From positions 1 through 44,769 of the forward strand of contig JAEWPN010000147.1 in the NCBI GenBank assembly GCA_023399455.1: 44,769 nt of DNA, read 5' to 3'. The notes beneath the pieces are model-generated. The model was not told the origin of the DNA, searched no databases, and worked only from the letters and a program-made list of their open reading frames with translations. A program made the translations under genes and the position numbers. This DNA comes from Bacillota bacterium (GTDB lineage: Bacteria; Bacillota; Clostridia; Lachnospirales; Lachnospiraceae). Numbering within the stretch: position 1 is the stretch's first letter; each line of letters starts with the position of its first letter. This document shows, piece after piece, positions 10,724-18,847 of the stretch.

Positions 10724-10760
10724 AAAAAAAAGACCGAACCTTATGTTACTAGCTCTGTCT
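10724..10760 (-). terminator. Probable terminator after the NlpC/P60 gene
   Basis: On the minus strand GACAGAGC pairs imperfectly with GTTCGGTC (one mismatch, one wobble) and is followed by eight T residues. The stem is weak but the T-run is strong. Confidence 0.5.
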
Positions 10761-10776
10761 CATTTACTATTCTTAT

Positions 10777-12729
10777 TTATTTGTTTGGGCGAGCATACAC
10801 CACAACACTTCCACTGTGAAAATCTCCATATACAACACCCTCCGCTTCATTCTTTGCTTCTATCATCTTTCCATTACCTGCATATATCCCAACATGACTG
10901 ATGTTCTTATATCTTCCGTTTGTGGTATAACTATAGAAAATAAGATCTCCAGGTTGTAAATCTGCTTCTGTTATACTCTTGCCTGCTTCATCAAGCCCCT
11001 GTGCTTCTGCTGCCGCTGTGGTCGCACCGCCAAAACTAATATCGACTCCAGCCGTTTTCCACGAGTAGTAAGCCAGCGAACTGCAATCATAATAATTTCC
11101 TGTATCTCTGTAAGCCTGACTATATGGATATCCTACTTTGCTTAAAGCAAAACTTACGGTTTCCTTCTGTGTTGGATCAGCGATACTACTAACGATTGCT
11201 TCAATTTCTGTATTAGTTAAAGAGGATACGCTATTTCCACTGCCACTTCCTCCAGCAGATCCCCCACTACTATAGCCAATCATCGCTAGGTTTTCTGGAC
11301 TCATCATTTCATTGATTAGTTCGATTTGGTCTTCATCAAAGTTATATTCGGCAATCATATCTCTGTAATCTTTCAGCGTAACATTAACAGAAAGAATTGT
11401 TTCCGAATCTGTTGTTCCATCTTCATTCTCATGTGTTTCTGTTCGGGTGCTGGTGGTGTACGAACACATATCATTAACTATATCCTGCAGCCAACCTTTT
11501 GACATATCATTCATGATTGTAGCTGTATCACCAATGCCATGCTTTATCATATAGACACACATGATATCGTAATAATTGCTTGGACTAGCAGCTGTTCCTT
11601 CATAGTCCACATAGACGATTTCTCCACTATCATATCCATTATGCTCATTGGCTAATGTGTTGACCTCCCTGTTGAAATTAGCAACATATTCTGTTGTAAC
11701 ACTCATTACCGTATCACCTTCTTCCAATGGTGGCAGGAATAGAGCAAACGGGGAATTATAAATCGTTGCAACTACGGTAACAACTGGAACTGTTATAATA
11801 GATATCAGCAAAATCAATATTAACAAGAATCCTCCCACAGCAAGTGCCATTTTCTTTAATGGAATGGCAGCCCGGTTCATAACTAAGTCTTTTAAAAGCT
11901 TAAATAAACTGTCTTGCTGTTTATCCTGGGAATTCATCTTATCTATAAAAAATTTGATTTTACGGACTCGGCTGTTACGCTTCATATCGTCATGGTCAAT
12001 CTTTGCTCCTACAACTTCTCCTGTAGCAATTCCAATTAACGGAATGAGTGGTCCAACTGCCGCAGTTCCCGCTACTGTCACAGCAACATCCATTGCAACT
12101 TTTGTAGTTACTTTCGCTGATTTCTTTGCTGTTTCTTTTGCTACCTTCTTTGCAGTGTCCTTTGCCGCTTTCTTTGCTACCTTCTGTGTTGTCTTTTTAA
12201 CCTGCCTTCTCGCAAGCTTTCTTCCAGACTCCACATTTTTAATCTTTCGCTTCTTCTCTGCCAATGACTTCTGCCTAAAGAATTCTGCTCCTTTAGAAGC
12301 TGCTCCAGTCATGGGTCTTGTAACCCCATAGGCAATCATTGCTGCATCTCTTACTTCATCTGCACCCTCCATCTGATTTGATGCTGCATTTGCTCCTGCT
12401 GCACCCACTAACTTAATACTGGAATTCTTTTTCTTAGTAGTCTTCTTGTCATCCTTGATATTTCTGTTATGCTGATGGATTCGTCCTCCACGTTTTTCCT
12501 GATTCTGATGAATCGTGCTTTTCCGATACGTAGTTTTGCCCCTTCGACGAACTGCCCCTTTTCCCATGGTAAGCGTTGTAGTAGTGGCTGGCTTAATCTT
12601 CGGACTTCTGTTTACAGAATAAACATTGTGACCTTTAATCCCAGTAGACTTCGCTTCATGTGAATGAATCTTTGTCTTTGCTTTTGCGTGGATTATCATT
12701 GGTTTGTCATCCACTTTATTAATTTTCAA
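10777..12729 (-). CDS. Transfer-channel protein with NlpC/P60 peptidoglycan hydrolase domain
   Basis: Start placed at a TTG (MKINKVDDKP) with AAGGTG 6 nt upstream; the longer frame to 12804 runs through a terminator. The N-terminal 200 residues are extremely Lys/Arg-rich with repeats of KKxAKxTAKK type, probably cytoplasmic. A strong membrane segment follows (about 295-325, GGFLLILILLISIITVPVV). The C-terminal 120 residues are an NlpC/P60 domain with the catalytic Cys in YYDCSS (about 548) and His in SHVGIYAG (about 614). This is the VirB1-like cell-wall hydrolase of the Firmicute type IV secretion system (Tn1549/CD1108 type), which locally opens peptidoglycan for the channel. Confidence 0.88.
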   Translation of the reverse strand: MKINKVDDKPMIIHAKAKTKIHSHEAKSTGIKGHNVYSVNRSPKIKPATTTTLTMGKGAVRRRGKTTYRKSTIHQNQEKRGGRIHQHNRNIKDDKKTTKKKNSSIKLVGAAGANAASNQMEGADEVRDAAMIAYGVTRPMTGAASKGAEFFRQKSLAEKKRKIKNVESGRKLARRQVKKTTQKVAKKAAKDTAKKVAKETAKKSAKVTTKVAMDVAVTVAGTAAVGPLIPLIGIATGEVVGAKIDHDDMKRNSRVRKIKFFIDKMNSQDKQQDSLFKLLKDLVMNRAAIPLKKMALAVGGFLLILILLISIITVPVVTVVATIYNSPFALFLPPLEEGDTVMSVTTEYVANFNREVNTLANEHNGYDSGEIVYVDYEGTAASPSNYYDIMCVYMIKHGIGDTATIMNDMSKGWLQDIVNDMCSYTTSTRTETHENEDGTTDSETILSVNVTLKDYRDMIAEYNFDEDQIELINEMMSPENLAMIGYSSGGSAGGSGSGNSVSSLTNTEIEAIVSSIADPTQKETVSFALSKVGYPYSQAYRDTGNYYDCSSLAYYSWKTAGVDISFGGATTAAAEAQGLDEAGKSITEADLQPGDLIFYSYTTNGRYKNISHVGIYAGNGKMIEAKNEAEGVVYGDFHSGSVVVYARPNK

Positions 12730-12756
12730 TTGTCTCACCTTCTTTCCAATCGGGAT

Positions 12757-12795
12757 AAAAAAAGAGAGCATACAAGTTTTTGGCTTGAATGCTCT
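12757..12795 (-). terminator. Terminator between the 106-aa gene and the hydrolase gene
   Basis: AGAGCATaCAAG (12765-12776) and CTTGaATGCTCT (12784-12795) form an 11-pair stem with one mismatch, followed on the minus strand by CTTTTTTT. It shows that the open frame upstream of 12729 is not the start of the hydrolase. Confidence 0.75.
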
Positions 12796-12810
12796 ATGTA
12801 TCATTATTTG

Positions 12811-13131
12811 TTATTCAGTTACTTTTTGATCTTGGAAATCAACTGTGAATTCCTTCTTTAGTCTCTTCAATAATTTGCTATGTCTTCTTTGATAATGCTT
12901 ATAAATCTCATCTTCTGGAATCCAGATTTCATCGGCTTCTATCTTTTCAAATACAGATAACAAAATCTCATCTACTCTGTGTTTGTCAGGTACTTTCTTA
13001 TATTTCAGATAACAGTTCTTATACGCTTCATATTCCCACTCTGCAATTTTTGTCTTCTGGGATTCTTTTAGTGCAGAGAATTTCTTATTGGTTTGAATCA
13101 GCCTGCCGTCTAACATTTTATGGTTTTTCAT
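12811..13131 (-). CDS. Basic hypothetical protein (106 aa)
   Basis: Start set at MKNHKMLDGRLIQ with GGGAG upstream. The protein is Lys/Arg-rich and helical (KIAEWEYEAYKNCYLKYKKV, YKHYQRRHSKLLKRLKKEF), with no membrane segment. Its position between the membrane cargo gene and the transfer hydrolase, and its own terminator, suggest it belongs to the conjugation backbone. I do not recognise the family; a nucleic-acid-binding role would suit the charge. Confidence 0.55.
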   Translation of the reverse strand: MKNHKMLDGRLIQTNKKFSALKESQKTKIAEWEYEAYKNCYLKYKKVPDKHRVDEILLSVFEKIEADEIWIPEDEIYKHYQRRHSKLLKRLKKEFTVDFQDQKVTE

Positions 13132-13158
13132 GATATTCAACTCCCTAACCAATTTATT

Positions 13159-14085
13159 CTATTCATCTTCATATAGTTTAGCTATTTGATTCAATAAGCA
13201 CTTGTTTTTGCAAATAATAAACTTATCATATACTTCTAAAAAATGCTCTTTATTTGCATCCCTAAACGATTCCAGCTCGTCGATAAATCGTCTTATCGCA
13301 GTGCTTTCTGTTTCTGGCTCAACCAAATCAAATACTCCATACGGCGGAACTTCGGTATTTTTTTCTTTTGGCTTTGATATTATATTATTCATACGATACT
13401 CAATATGTGAATCAAGATATTCTTTCTTTTTTCTTTCAAAAGCATTCTTTTCAATTTGGTAGTCTTGAAAAACATTTATTCGCTTTTGTAGCTCCTCTAC
13501 GGAATTCGCGACATTTTTTTTAAACTCATCTAGTAAAAAAACTAACTCTTTTTCTTCATTTTTATTATCTAAGTCAAGTTTGCTGACCCAGTAATTTAAG
13601 TTTTGAAACTCATCCACAAATAGTTCTATACTACTGTTTGGTTTAAAAACCTGTTCAAGAATATTTCGATTATGATTACTAATACTATCAAGAAGATATA
13701 ATTGCTTTATTTTGTCAGCAAAACCCACAATATCATTGTTATTTCTCTCGAGTTCAACTTTCTTATAGTCTGCAATTAACATTTTCCTCTGATGCTTTTG
13801 TTCCTTAAAATTCTGATGAGCTGTAAATCTAATAGTAACAATAAGCGCAATTATTGTTATTACCGAACTAATTATACTTCCATAAAACATCAATATATCA
13901 CTTGCCGAAAATACCGTATTAGGCTCAGTTAATTTTATCCCTTTCATATAGGCATTATTAATGATAATGGGGATTAAAAATATGACTATTCCCAAAGACA
14001 TTGTATTTATTACCCAAATATACCATTTTTTATACCATGGCTTCTCTTTCTTTTGCACTCCTCTAGATTCAATTTTTTTCTTCAT
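13159..14085 (-). CDS. Membrane-anchored coiled-coil protein, possible cargo (308 aa)
   Basis: Two predicted transmembrane helices at about 20-42 (WYIWVINTMSLGIVIFLIPI) and 62-90 (SDILMFYGSIISSVITIIAL), joined by a short external loop, then about 200 mostly helical cytoplasmic residues with a charged coiled coil (EELQKRINVFQDYQIEKNAFERKKKE). The FYGSIISSVITIIAL arrangement resembles small membrane proteins annotated as abortive-infection-like, but I see no catalytic motif. The gene and its 285-bp upstream region are more AT-rich than the flanking transfer genes and interrupt the usual VirB4-to-hydrolase order, which suggests later insertion. Abortive infection or entry exclusion are guesses. 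Confidence 0.65.
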   Translation of the reverse strand: MKKKIESRGVQKKEKPWYKKWYIWVINTMSLGIVIFLIPIIINNAYMKGIKLTEPNTVFSASDILMFYGSIISSVITIIALIVTIRFTAHQNFKEQKHQRKMLIADYKKVELERNNNDIVGFADKIKQLYLLDSISNHNRNILEQVFKPNSSIELFVDEFQNLNYWVSKLDLDNKNEEKELVFLLDEFKKNVANSVEELQKRINVFQDYQIEKNAFERKKKEYLDSHIEYRMNNIISKPKEKNTEVPPYGVFDLVEPETESTAIRRFIDELESFRDANKEHFLEVYDKFIICKNKCLLNQIAKLYEDE

Positions 14086-14370
14086 ATTAAGTACCTCTTC
14101 TTACTTCATCGCTTATTTTAATCCCCTATTGACTATGTAAATATAAATTGTCATTATATTTTATCACCTTCTATCATAATTTCCCAGCAACAGAATTTCA
14201 GCCAATACAATTTTGAATATCACAATAAACACTATTTTGATTAGGCTTCTTTTTTAAATTTCTTTATAAACTACCTAATCAAAAATATTACAAAGTAATT
14301 TCAATATTAATTTCATTTAATTGTCACAAGGTGCCTTTCGACACCTAATGACATTATACCATTCCATGAC
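14086..14370. promoter_or_regulatory. AT-rich spacer with hairpins and a possible promoter
   Basis: No gene fits here. A hairpin with GAAA loop (AGGTGTC/GGCACCT, 14329-14346) lies just after the virB4 stop and may end that transcript in part. TTTTGATTAGG (14235-14245) and CCTAATCAAAA (14274-14284) form a perfect 11-bp inverted repeat around a 28-bp AT-rich centre. An extended -10 (TGG then TATAAT, 14353-14361) could drive the membrane cargo gene with a long leader. AGAGGT precedes the start of that gene. Confidence 0.4.
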
Positions 14371-16749
14371 CTATTCAGCTAAAGAATTTTCCCTTGCCTT
14401 CTTTTCCGCAATCTTCTCATGGATATTTGTATTATAAAGCTTATACAAACCTGTATCCTTACTAATCTGATTATCAAATGGAATCACTGCACTACCACAC
14501 TTAATCAGTCCCATACCTGATGGACTGTTAGTTACAAATCGAAGCTGTGCTTCTGACACACCGATCACCTCTGCCATTTTCGAACTATCTGTATTTGCCT
14601 GCTTTAATAACGCTACAAATTCAGAGTTCGCAAGCATTGTGGTTGCTGTGTAATTCTGTAACAGATCAACAACGTTCTGAGTGATACCAGTACATAAACC
14701 ACCCTGTTTTCTTACTTTCTTCCATAACTGCTGTAAATACTTTGCAGAATACTCGGAATTTAGTAAGACGTGGAATTCGTCAATATAGAGCCAAGTTGCT
14801 TTTCCTCTTTTGCCGTTCTCCACGATTCTCTGCTGGATGCTTTCCATCATGACAAGCATGGTAATAGGTGATAATTCAGCTCCTAAGTCTCTAATTCCAT
14901 AGACTGTGAAGCGATTGTCAACATCCACATTCGATTGATGATTGAAGATGTTAAGTGATCCATTAACGAACAGCTCCAGTGATAATGCGATGTCTTTTGC
15001 TTCCATCTCTGGCTGCTGATTCAATAACTCATAGAAATCTGACATAACTGGAATATACTTTTCTCTGCTTCTGGCAATATCTATATAGAGCTTTCTTACA
15101 CATCGATCAATAATGGATTTCTGTCTGGAATTTAGGGAATCGCCGATACACTGTTCACAAAGTCCCAGCATAAATTCACCCTTTTCTCTTACCCAGCCTT
15201 TGGAATCATTCTGATCTAAGTTCCATACATCCATTGCCATCGGATTCACATAATTATCGGTATATGTTGACATATTTACAACTGTTCCACCGTAGGTTTC
15301 AGCAATATCAAAATATTCGTTCATTGGATCTATCACTATGATTTCATCGTCTCCAGACAAGAATACATTTCCCATTTCCATCTTACAGAAGAAAGATTTT
15401 CCTGATCCAGGAACACCAAATACAAAACCATTACCATTAATTAATCTCTTACGATTTCCGATATTAATATTCTTTGATACCTGATTGATACCATAATAAT
15501 TACCACCTGCATCATTCAATTCCTGCACATTAAAAGGCATCAATACAGCAAGACTTTGGGTAAGCATGGTTCTCATAGTTTCTACCTGCCTTACGCCAAT
15601 CGGCAATGCTGTATTTAATGCCTCTCTCTGTTTCAGATAATGCACATCAATAGTGCAGCTGTTACGCTTTCCAATGGTTTCTACGGTTTCACTGATACTC
15701 TCTAATTCCTTTTTTGAATCTGCCATCAAAATGATTGTCACCGCTACATAATACAGGCATTGGTCATTCTCACGCACATCATCCATGATGGTTTCAATTT
15801 CCTTCTTTTCCGTTCTCTTAGCATAGGAGATATCAGATGAGAAGTCATTGTTCTTGTTACGAACTCTCTGCTGTTTGATAATATCTGATTCAATGCCCAA
15901 ATATTTCTTCTGCAATACCTTAGTGGTCAAATCCTTTGGAACCGGCACTACATCAATGCTGACAATGGAGTGAACTGGAAGTGATGTGATTTCATTTAGG
16001 AATCGATCTGATAAGCTACTTGGATACTTCTTGATGAACAATGCTTTGCAAAATTTACGCTCATCCTCAAAGCTATCTGGAAAGTACTTAATCATACCGT
16101 TACTTAAATCATTTTTGAAATCCCTTCCTATTTTCTTTGCTTCTTTGATGTCAAAGTCCCAGCTGTTCTCATTCCCAAGGTGATAAAAATCATGAAGAAC
16201 TTTTAATCTCTCATTCCCACTAAGTGCTACGATATCTGCTCCCAACTCATTGAATGCCTTTCGAAGCGTTGCTTCTAATGTAGCAAACTGTGCCTTAGCT
16301 TCCTCAAAATTCTTTCGTTCAATTGTGAGTGTTAAATATCTCTCCTGTTCAATCCCTTGTCTACCTTCTAGAATCTTTGCTTCTATGATATCGTTATATA
16401 CTTTACGAAAGTTATCATAACCGTCATCCACATACTTCAATAACACATACTGCTTTAAATCTTCCATATTTTTATTCTTATTGTTGATTGTAATCTTAAA
16501 ATTACAGTCCAATGAATTCAAGAACTTACAGTATCGTTCAAAAATATCAATCTGCTCATCCTCATTTGTGGTGGTGTAGTTAATATCTTGAAAGCGGTAA
16601 CATTTTGAATATCGATTCTTTGCCACCTCAAAAATCCCATTCTCTGCTACTGCCATGATTTCAATGGTTTCCTGAATTGATTTCGGAGACTTATAAAGCG
16701 GTTCACTTGCTTTTTTCAGTTCCTTAAATTCATCTGTAAATAGTACCAT
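14371..16749 (-). CDS. virB4: VirB4-type conjugation ATPase
   Basis: 792 aa. The C-terminal half is a VirB4/TraE/TrbE ATPase with Walker A GVPGSGKS at about 450 and Walker B LYIDEFHVLL at about 656, followed by QxW-type helices and GLCTGITQNV, a typical motif near the ATP site. The N-terminal half (about 1-400) is the divergent domain that contacts the channel. This is the motor that powers assembly of, and transport through, the type IV secretion channel at the inner face of the membrane. PrgI, the VirB3-like partner, is encoded directly upstream. The start has AGAGAGG upstream. Complete, of normal length. Confidence 0.95.
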   Translation of the reverse strand: MVLFTDEFKELKKASEPLYKSPKSIQETIEIMAVAENGIFEVAKNRYSKCYRFQDINYTTTNEDEQIDIFERYCKFLNSLDCNFKITINNKNKNMEDLKQYVLLKYVDDGYDNFRKVYNDIIEAKILEGRQGIEQERYLTLTIERKNFEEAKAQFATLEATLRKAFNELGADIVALSGNERLKVLHDFYHLGNENSWDFDIKEAKKIGRDFKNDLSNGMIKYFPDSFEDERKFCKALFIKKYPSSLSDRFLNEITSLPVHSIVSIDVVPVPKDLTTKVLQKKYLGIESDIIKQQRVRNKNNDFSSDISYAKRTEKKEIETIMDDVRENDQCLYYVAVTIILMADSKKELESISETVETIGKRNSCTIDVHYLKQREALNTALPIGVRQVETMRTMLTQSLAVLMPFNVQELNDAGGNYYGINQVSKNINIGNRKRLINGNGFVFGVPGSGKSFFCKMEMGNVFLSGDDEIIVIDPMNEYFDIAETYGGTVVNMSTYTDNYVNPMAMDVWNLDQNDSKGWVREKGEFMLGLCEQCIGDSLNSRQKSIIDRCVRKLYIDIARSREKYIPVMSDFYELLNQQPEMEAKDIALSLELFVNGSLNIFNHQSNVDVDNRFTVYGIRDLGAELSPITMLVMMESIQQRIVENGKRGKATWLYIDEFHVLLNSEYSAKYLQQLWKKVRKQGGLCTGITQNVVDLLQNYTATTMLANSEFVALLKQANTDSSKMAEVIGVSEAQLRFVTNSPSGMGLIKCGSAVIPFDNQISKDTGLYKLYNTNIHEKIAEKKARENSLAE

Positions 16750-16780
16750 CTCTTTACCTCTCTTTCGCTTAATAACACAC

Positions 16781-16831
16781 CAGTCGGGAACAATCCCGGC
16801 TGATGCCTGAATTGTCCAGACCTAAGAGGTC
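16781..16831 (-). other. Two hairpins between prgI and virB4
   Basis: CAGTCGGGA and TCCCGGCTG (16781-16802) pair around a 4-nt loop with one mismatch, and GACC/GGTC (16819-16831) makes a second small hairpin. No T-run follows, so they look like mRNA processing or stability elements that set the protein ratio within the operon. Confidence 0.45.
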
Positions 16832-16853
16832 AGTCCAATCTATTTCAAAGTTC

Positions 16854-17384
16854 CTAATGCATATACTTATATGCTGCAATGCCTGCAATCGTTGCTACAA
16901 TTACTCCCATACAAGCAATTGCAATTTTCTTTGTTTTCTTTTTCATCTCTTCAAAATCCTCCCTACTTCCTTTATTTACTGAATTTACTTCCTCTTTTGA
17001 CTTATTTATCTTCTTGGTAAAGAACTTTATTCCCTTTGCTTTCTCTACAAAAGCAAACTCTGTTTCAAATTCCTTTATTGCTTGCTCTCCTTCTGTAGAA
17101 ACATAGGTCAATGCCTTGTTCCCAAACATGAAATGGAATTTTCTTCCCATATACTCGTAAAAGCCCATTCCATTGTAAGAATAAAATCCACCTAGAGCGA
17201 TTGGTGCAACACAAGGAATTGCAACATAAGCTGCACCCGTTAAACCAATATAGCGGTACAAAAGAAGAACCAGACCACCACCCACAACTATACTTGCAAT
17301 AGAAAATACCAGCTGTTTTGCCGATAATCCTAATGCTACTGATTCTTGATAGCGATCAATATCTTTGTTGATTTCAATTACCAC
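16854..17384 (-). CDS. PrgI-family (VirB3-like) transfer membrane protein
   Basis: 176 aa with a GTG start preceded by AGGAGG. The opening MVIEINKDIDRYQESVALGLSAKQ followed by two hydrophobic helices (about 28-46 and 50-68) and the sequence GFYSYNGMGFYEYMGRKF is the PrgI pattern. PrgI is the Gram-positive counterpart of VirB3 and binds VirB4 at the membrane. A further hydrophobic segment at the extreme C-terminus (ACMGVIVATIAGIAAYKYM) is unusual, as most PrgI proteins end earlier; the linker is Lys-rich. Confidence 0.88.
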   Translation of the reverse strand: MVIEINKDIDRYQESVALGLSAKQLVFSIASIVVGGGLVLLLYRYIGLTGAAYVAIPCVAPIALGGFYSYNGMGFYEYMGRKFHFMFGNKALTYVSTEGEQAIKEFETEFAFVEKAKGIKFFTKKINKSKEEVNSVNKGSREDFEEMKKKTKKIAIACMGVIVATIAGIAAYKYMH

Positions 17385-17401
17385 TGTTGAATACCTCCTT
17401 C

Positions 17402-18244
17402 CTACAATCCAAATGCCTTACTGGTTAATGATTGTGCTCCTTTTACACTTCCTACCGTCAGTGCAATGGTAAATGTCATTTCACACAGATAGATTAGTGT
17501 CTGTGCCCAATCCGTGTAACCTCCTGTAAATGACGGAAGCCCAGCATTCACAAATGCATTACATACAATAATTGCGAGTGCCATAGTAACCGCCTCGAAC
17601 GTGACTGATAAAAAGTATTTGCAATACGCCACTACCGTTTGGTTGACTGTTCTGTTTCCTCCCATAGTTGAAAATGCAATTGCTCCCATTGGCACAATGA
17701 TCAATAATCTTAAAAATCTGAAATACACTGTGTATATCATAAAAAATCCACAAATAATGATAATTATGGATAACAATGCCGCAAGAATTAGCATAATAAG
17801 ACTTTCTCCAAATCCTAGATTCTTAATTATGTCTGCCTGTGTGCTATCAATGGTCATTGTCGTATTTGTACCCGCTGATAATAGATTTACCAGGTTTCCA
17901 ATGGATATGAAAAATGCTTTCATGATTGTCACATTATTCGCCACAAACCATTCAGCTAGTGCCACTCGGATGAGCATTCGAAGAATCACTTCAAATCGCA
18001 TCTCTTCCCTGATGTCCACACTTTCGGAGCAAAACCCAATGACAAAGAACAATACCACCAGGGATGAACCAACCGCTACAAAGATTGGTTCAATTCCTTC
18101 AATCACTGCCCATGGACCGCCACCTTTGAAATTTACGGGGGATTGTCCGAGCATTGCAAATACTAAAGAAATCTGGTTGTTCCAGAATCCGAATACCATT
18201 TCCAGCAGGGAAAGAATCTTATCTCCAAGTTTAAAAATATCCAT
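17402..18244 (-). CDS. TrbL/VirB6-like polytopic channel protein
   Basis: 280 aa with six or seven hydrophobic segments spread over the whole length (for example FVAVGSSLVVLFFVIGFC, SLIMLILAALLSIIIIICGFF, FRFLRLLIIVPMGAIAFS). Its length, topology and place between the Maff2 and PrgI genes match the VirB6/TrbL-type inner-membrane channel subunit of Firmicute type IV secretion systems (Tn1549-like elements). GAGGTGAG precedes the ATG. Confidence 0.85.
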   Translation of the reverse strand: MDIFKLGDKILSLLEMVFGFWNNQISLVFAMLGQSPVNFKGGGPWAVIEGIEPIFVAVGSSLVVLFFVIGFCSESVDIREEMRFEVILRMLIRVALAEWFVANNVTIMKAFFISIGNLVNLLSAGTNTTMTIDSTQADIIKNLGFGESLIMLILAALLSIIIIICGFFMIYTVYFRFLRLLIIVPMGAIAFSTMGGNRTVNQTVVAYCKYFLSVTFEAVTMALAIIVCNAFVNAGLPSFTGGYTDWAQTLIYLCEMTFTIALTVGSVKGAQSLTSKAFGL

Positions 18245-18273
18245 ACTTGTTTCTCACCTCTTCCTTCTGTTTT

Positions 18274-18291
18274 AGGGGTGTTGCCACCCCT
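18274..18291 (-). other. Stable intercistronic hairpin with GCAA loop
   Basis: AGGGGTG-GCAA-CACCCCT on the minus strand lies 15 nt after the Maff2 stop and before the TrbL gene. Without a T-run it probably protects the 3' end of the upstream message, which would raise Maff2 over the channel protein, as expected for a subunit needed in many copies. Confidence 0.5.
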
Positions 18292-18305
18292 GGTGCTGCT
18301 TTTTC

Positions 18306-18683
18306 TTAGAATCCCAAGAAAGTTAATACGGTTGAAATACCTGCCATCATGACTCCTGCTACAATACCCTTTAATGCAGAGTTCATAGTTGAAGAATCCT
18401 GCTGCTGATAAGCCTGTGCAAATTCCATAACATTCTTTGCAAGGATGATTACACCCACTGCCCCGATAACCGCAATTACCAGAGTCTTTAGGTTATCAAG
18501 TGGCTGCGTAACCGCAGACGTTCCTGATGCTGCAAAACACTGTGTACTCATAAGGCTGGCTGCCATAATTGCACCAGACATTGCTGGCACTACTTTTCTT
18601 TTCACGTTTTTAAATAATCCTTTCATTCCTTTTTCCTCCATTTGATTGTTATTCATGTTTTGATTTACTACTCTTTCTTTCAT
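18306..18683 (-). CDS. Maff2-family small membrane protein, VirB2-like
   Basis: 125 aa. An N-terminal Met/Lys-rich leader runs into a signal-like stretch ending in MSTQCFAASG (about 45-54), a plausible cleavage site. Two hydrophobic helices follow (LKTLVIAVIGAVGVIILA and LKGIVAGVMMAGISTVLTFLG) joined by a short polar loop (QAYQQQDSSTMNSA). This matches the Maff2 family of clostridial conjugative elements, which by position and topology is comparable to VirB2 pilins. A terminator lies upstream, so this gene probably begins a new transcription unit or follows an attenuator. Confidence 0.88.
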   Translation of the reverse strand: MKERVVNQNMNNNQMEEKGMKGLFKNVKRKVVPAMSGAIMAASLMSTQCFAASGTSAVTQPLDNLKTLVIAVIGAVGVIILAKNVMEFAQAYQQQDSSTMNSALKGIVAGVMMAGISTVLTFLGF

Positions 18684-18701
18684 CTGAAATCTCCTTTACA
18701 A

Positions 18702-18783
18702 CAAAAAACGGGCAGTTATTATTGGCTTGCAATAATAACCACCCATTCCAATTAGGTTATCTATATGATCGGAGTTTCCTCCG
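18702..18783 (-). terminator. Terminator/attenuator in the leader of the Maff2 gene
   Basis: GGGcaGTTATTATTG (710-724 of this kilobase) pairs with CAATAATAACcaCCC (730-744) over a 5-nt loop, followed on the minus strand by GTTTTTTG: a classic terminator. Upstream of it lies a second hairpin CGGAG-GAAA-CTCCG (18770-18783). Together they sit between virD4 and the Maff2 gene and would reduce read-through. Confidence 0.8.
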
Positions 18784-18847
18784 TTATATTATTACTTCAG
18801 GTTTTACCTGATATGTGTTGCTTTTATCTTATCCGCTTATTTTTCTG

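Noticed and set aside
11864..12331. 155-aa Phe/Ala-rich frame on the plus strand
   Set aside because: Mirror of the Lys/Ala-rich repeats of the hydrolase N-terminus.
17601..18275. 224-aa frame on the plus strand
   Set aside because: Antisense to the TrbL/VirB6-like gene, without a ribosome site; an artefact of membrane-protein codons.
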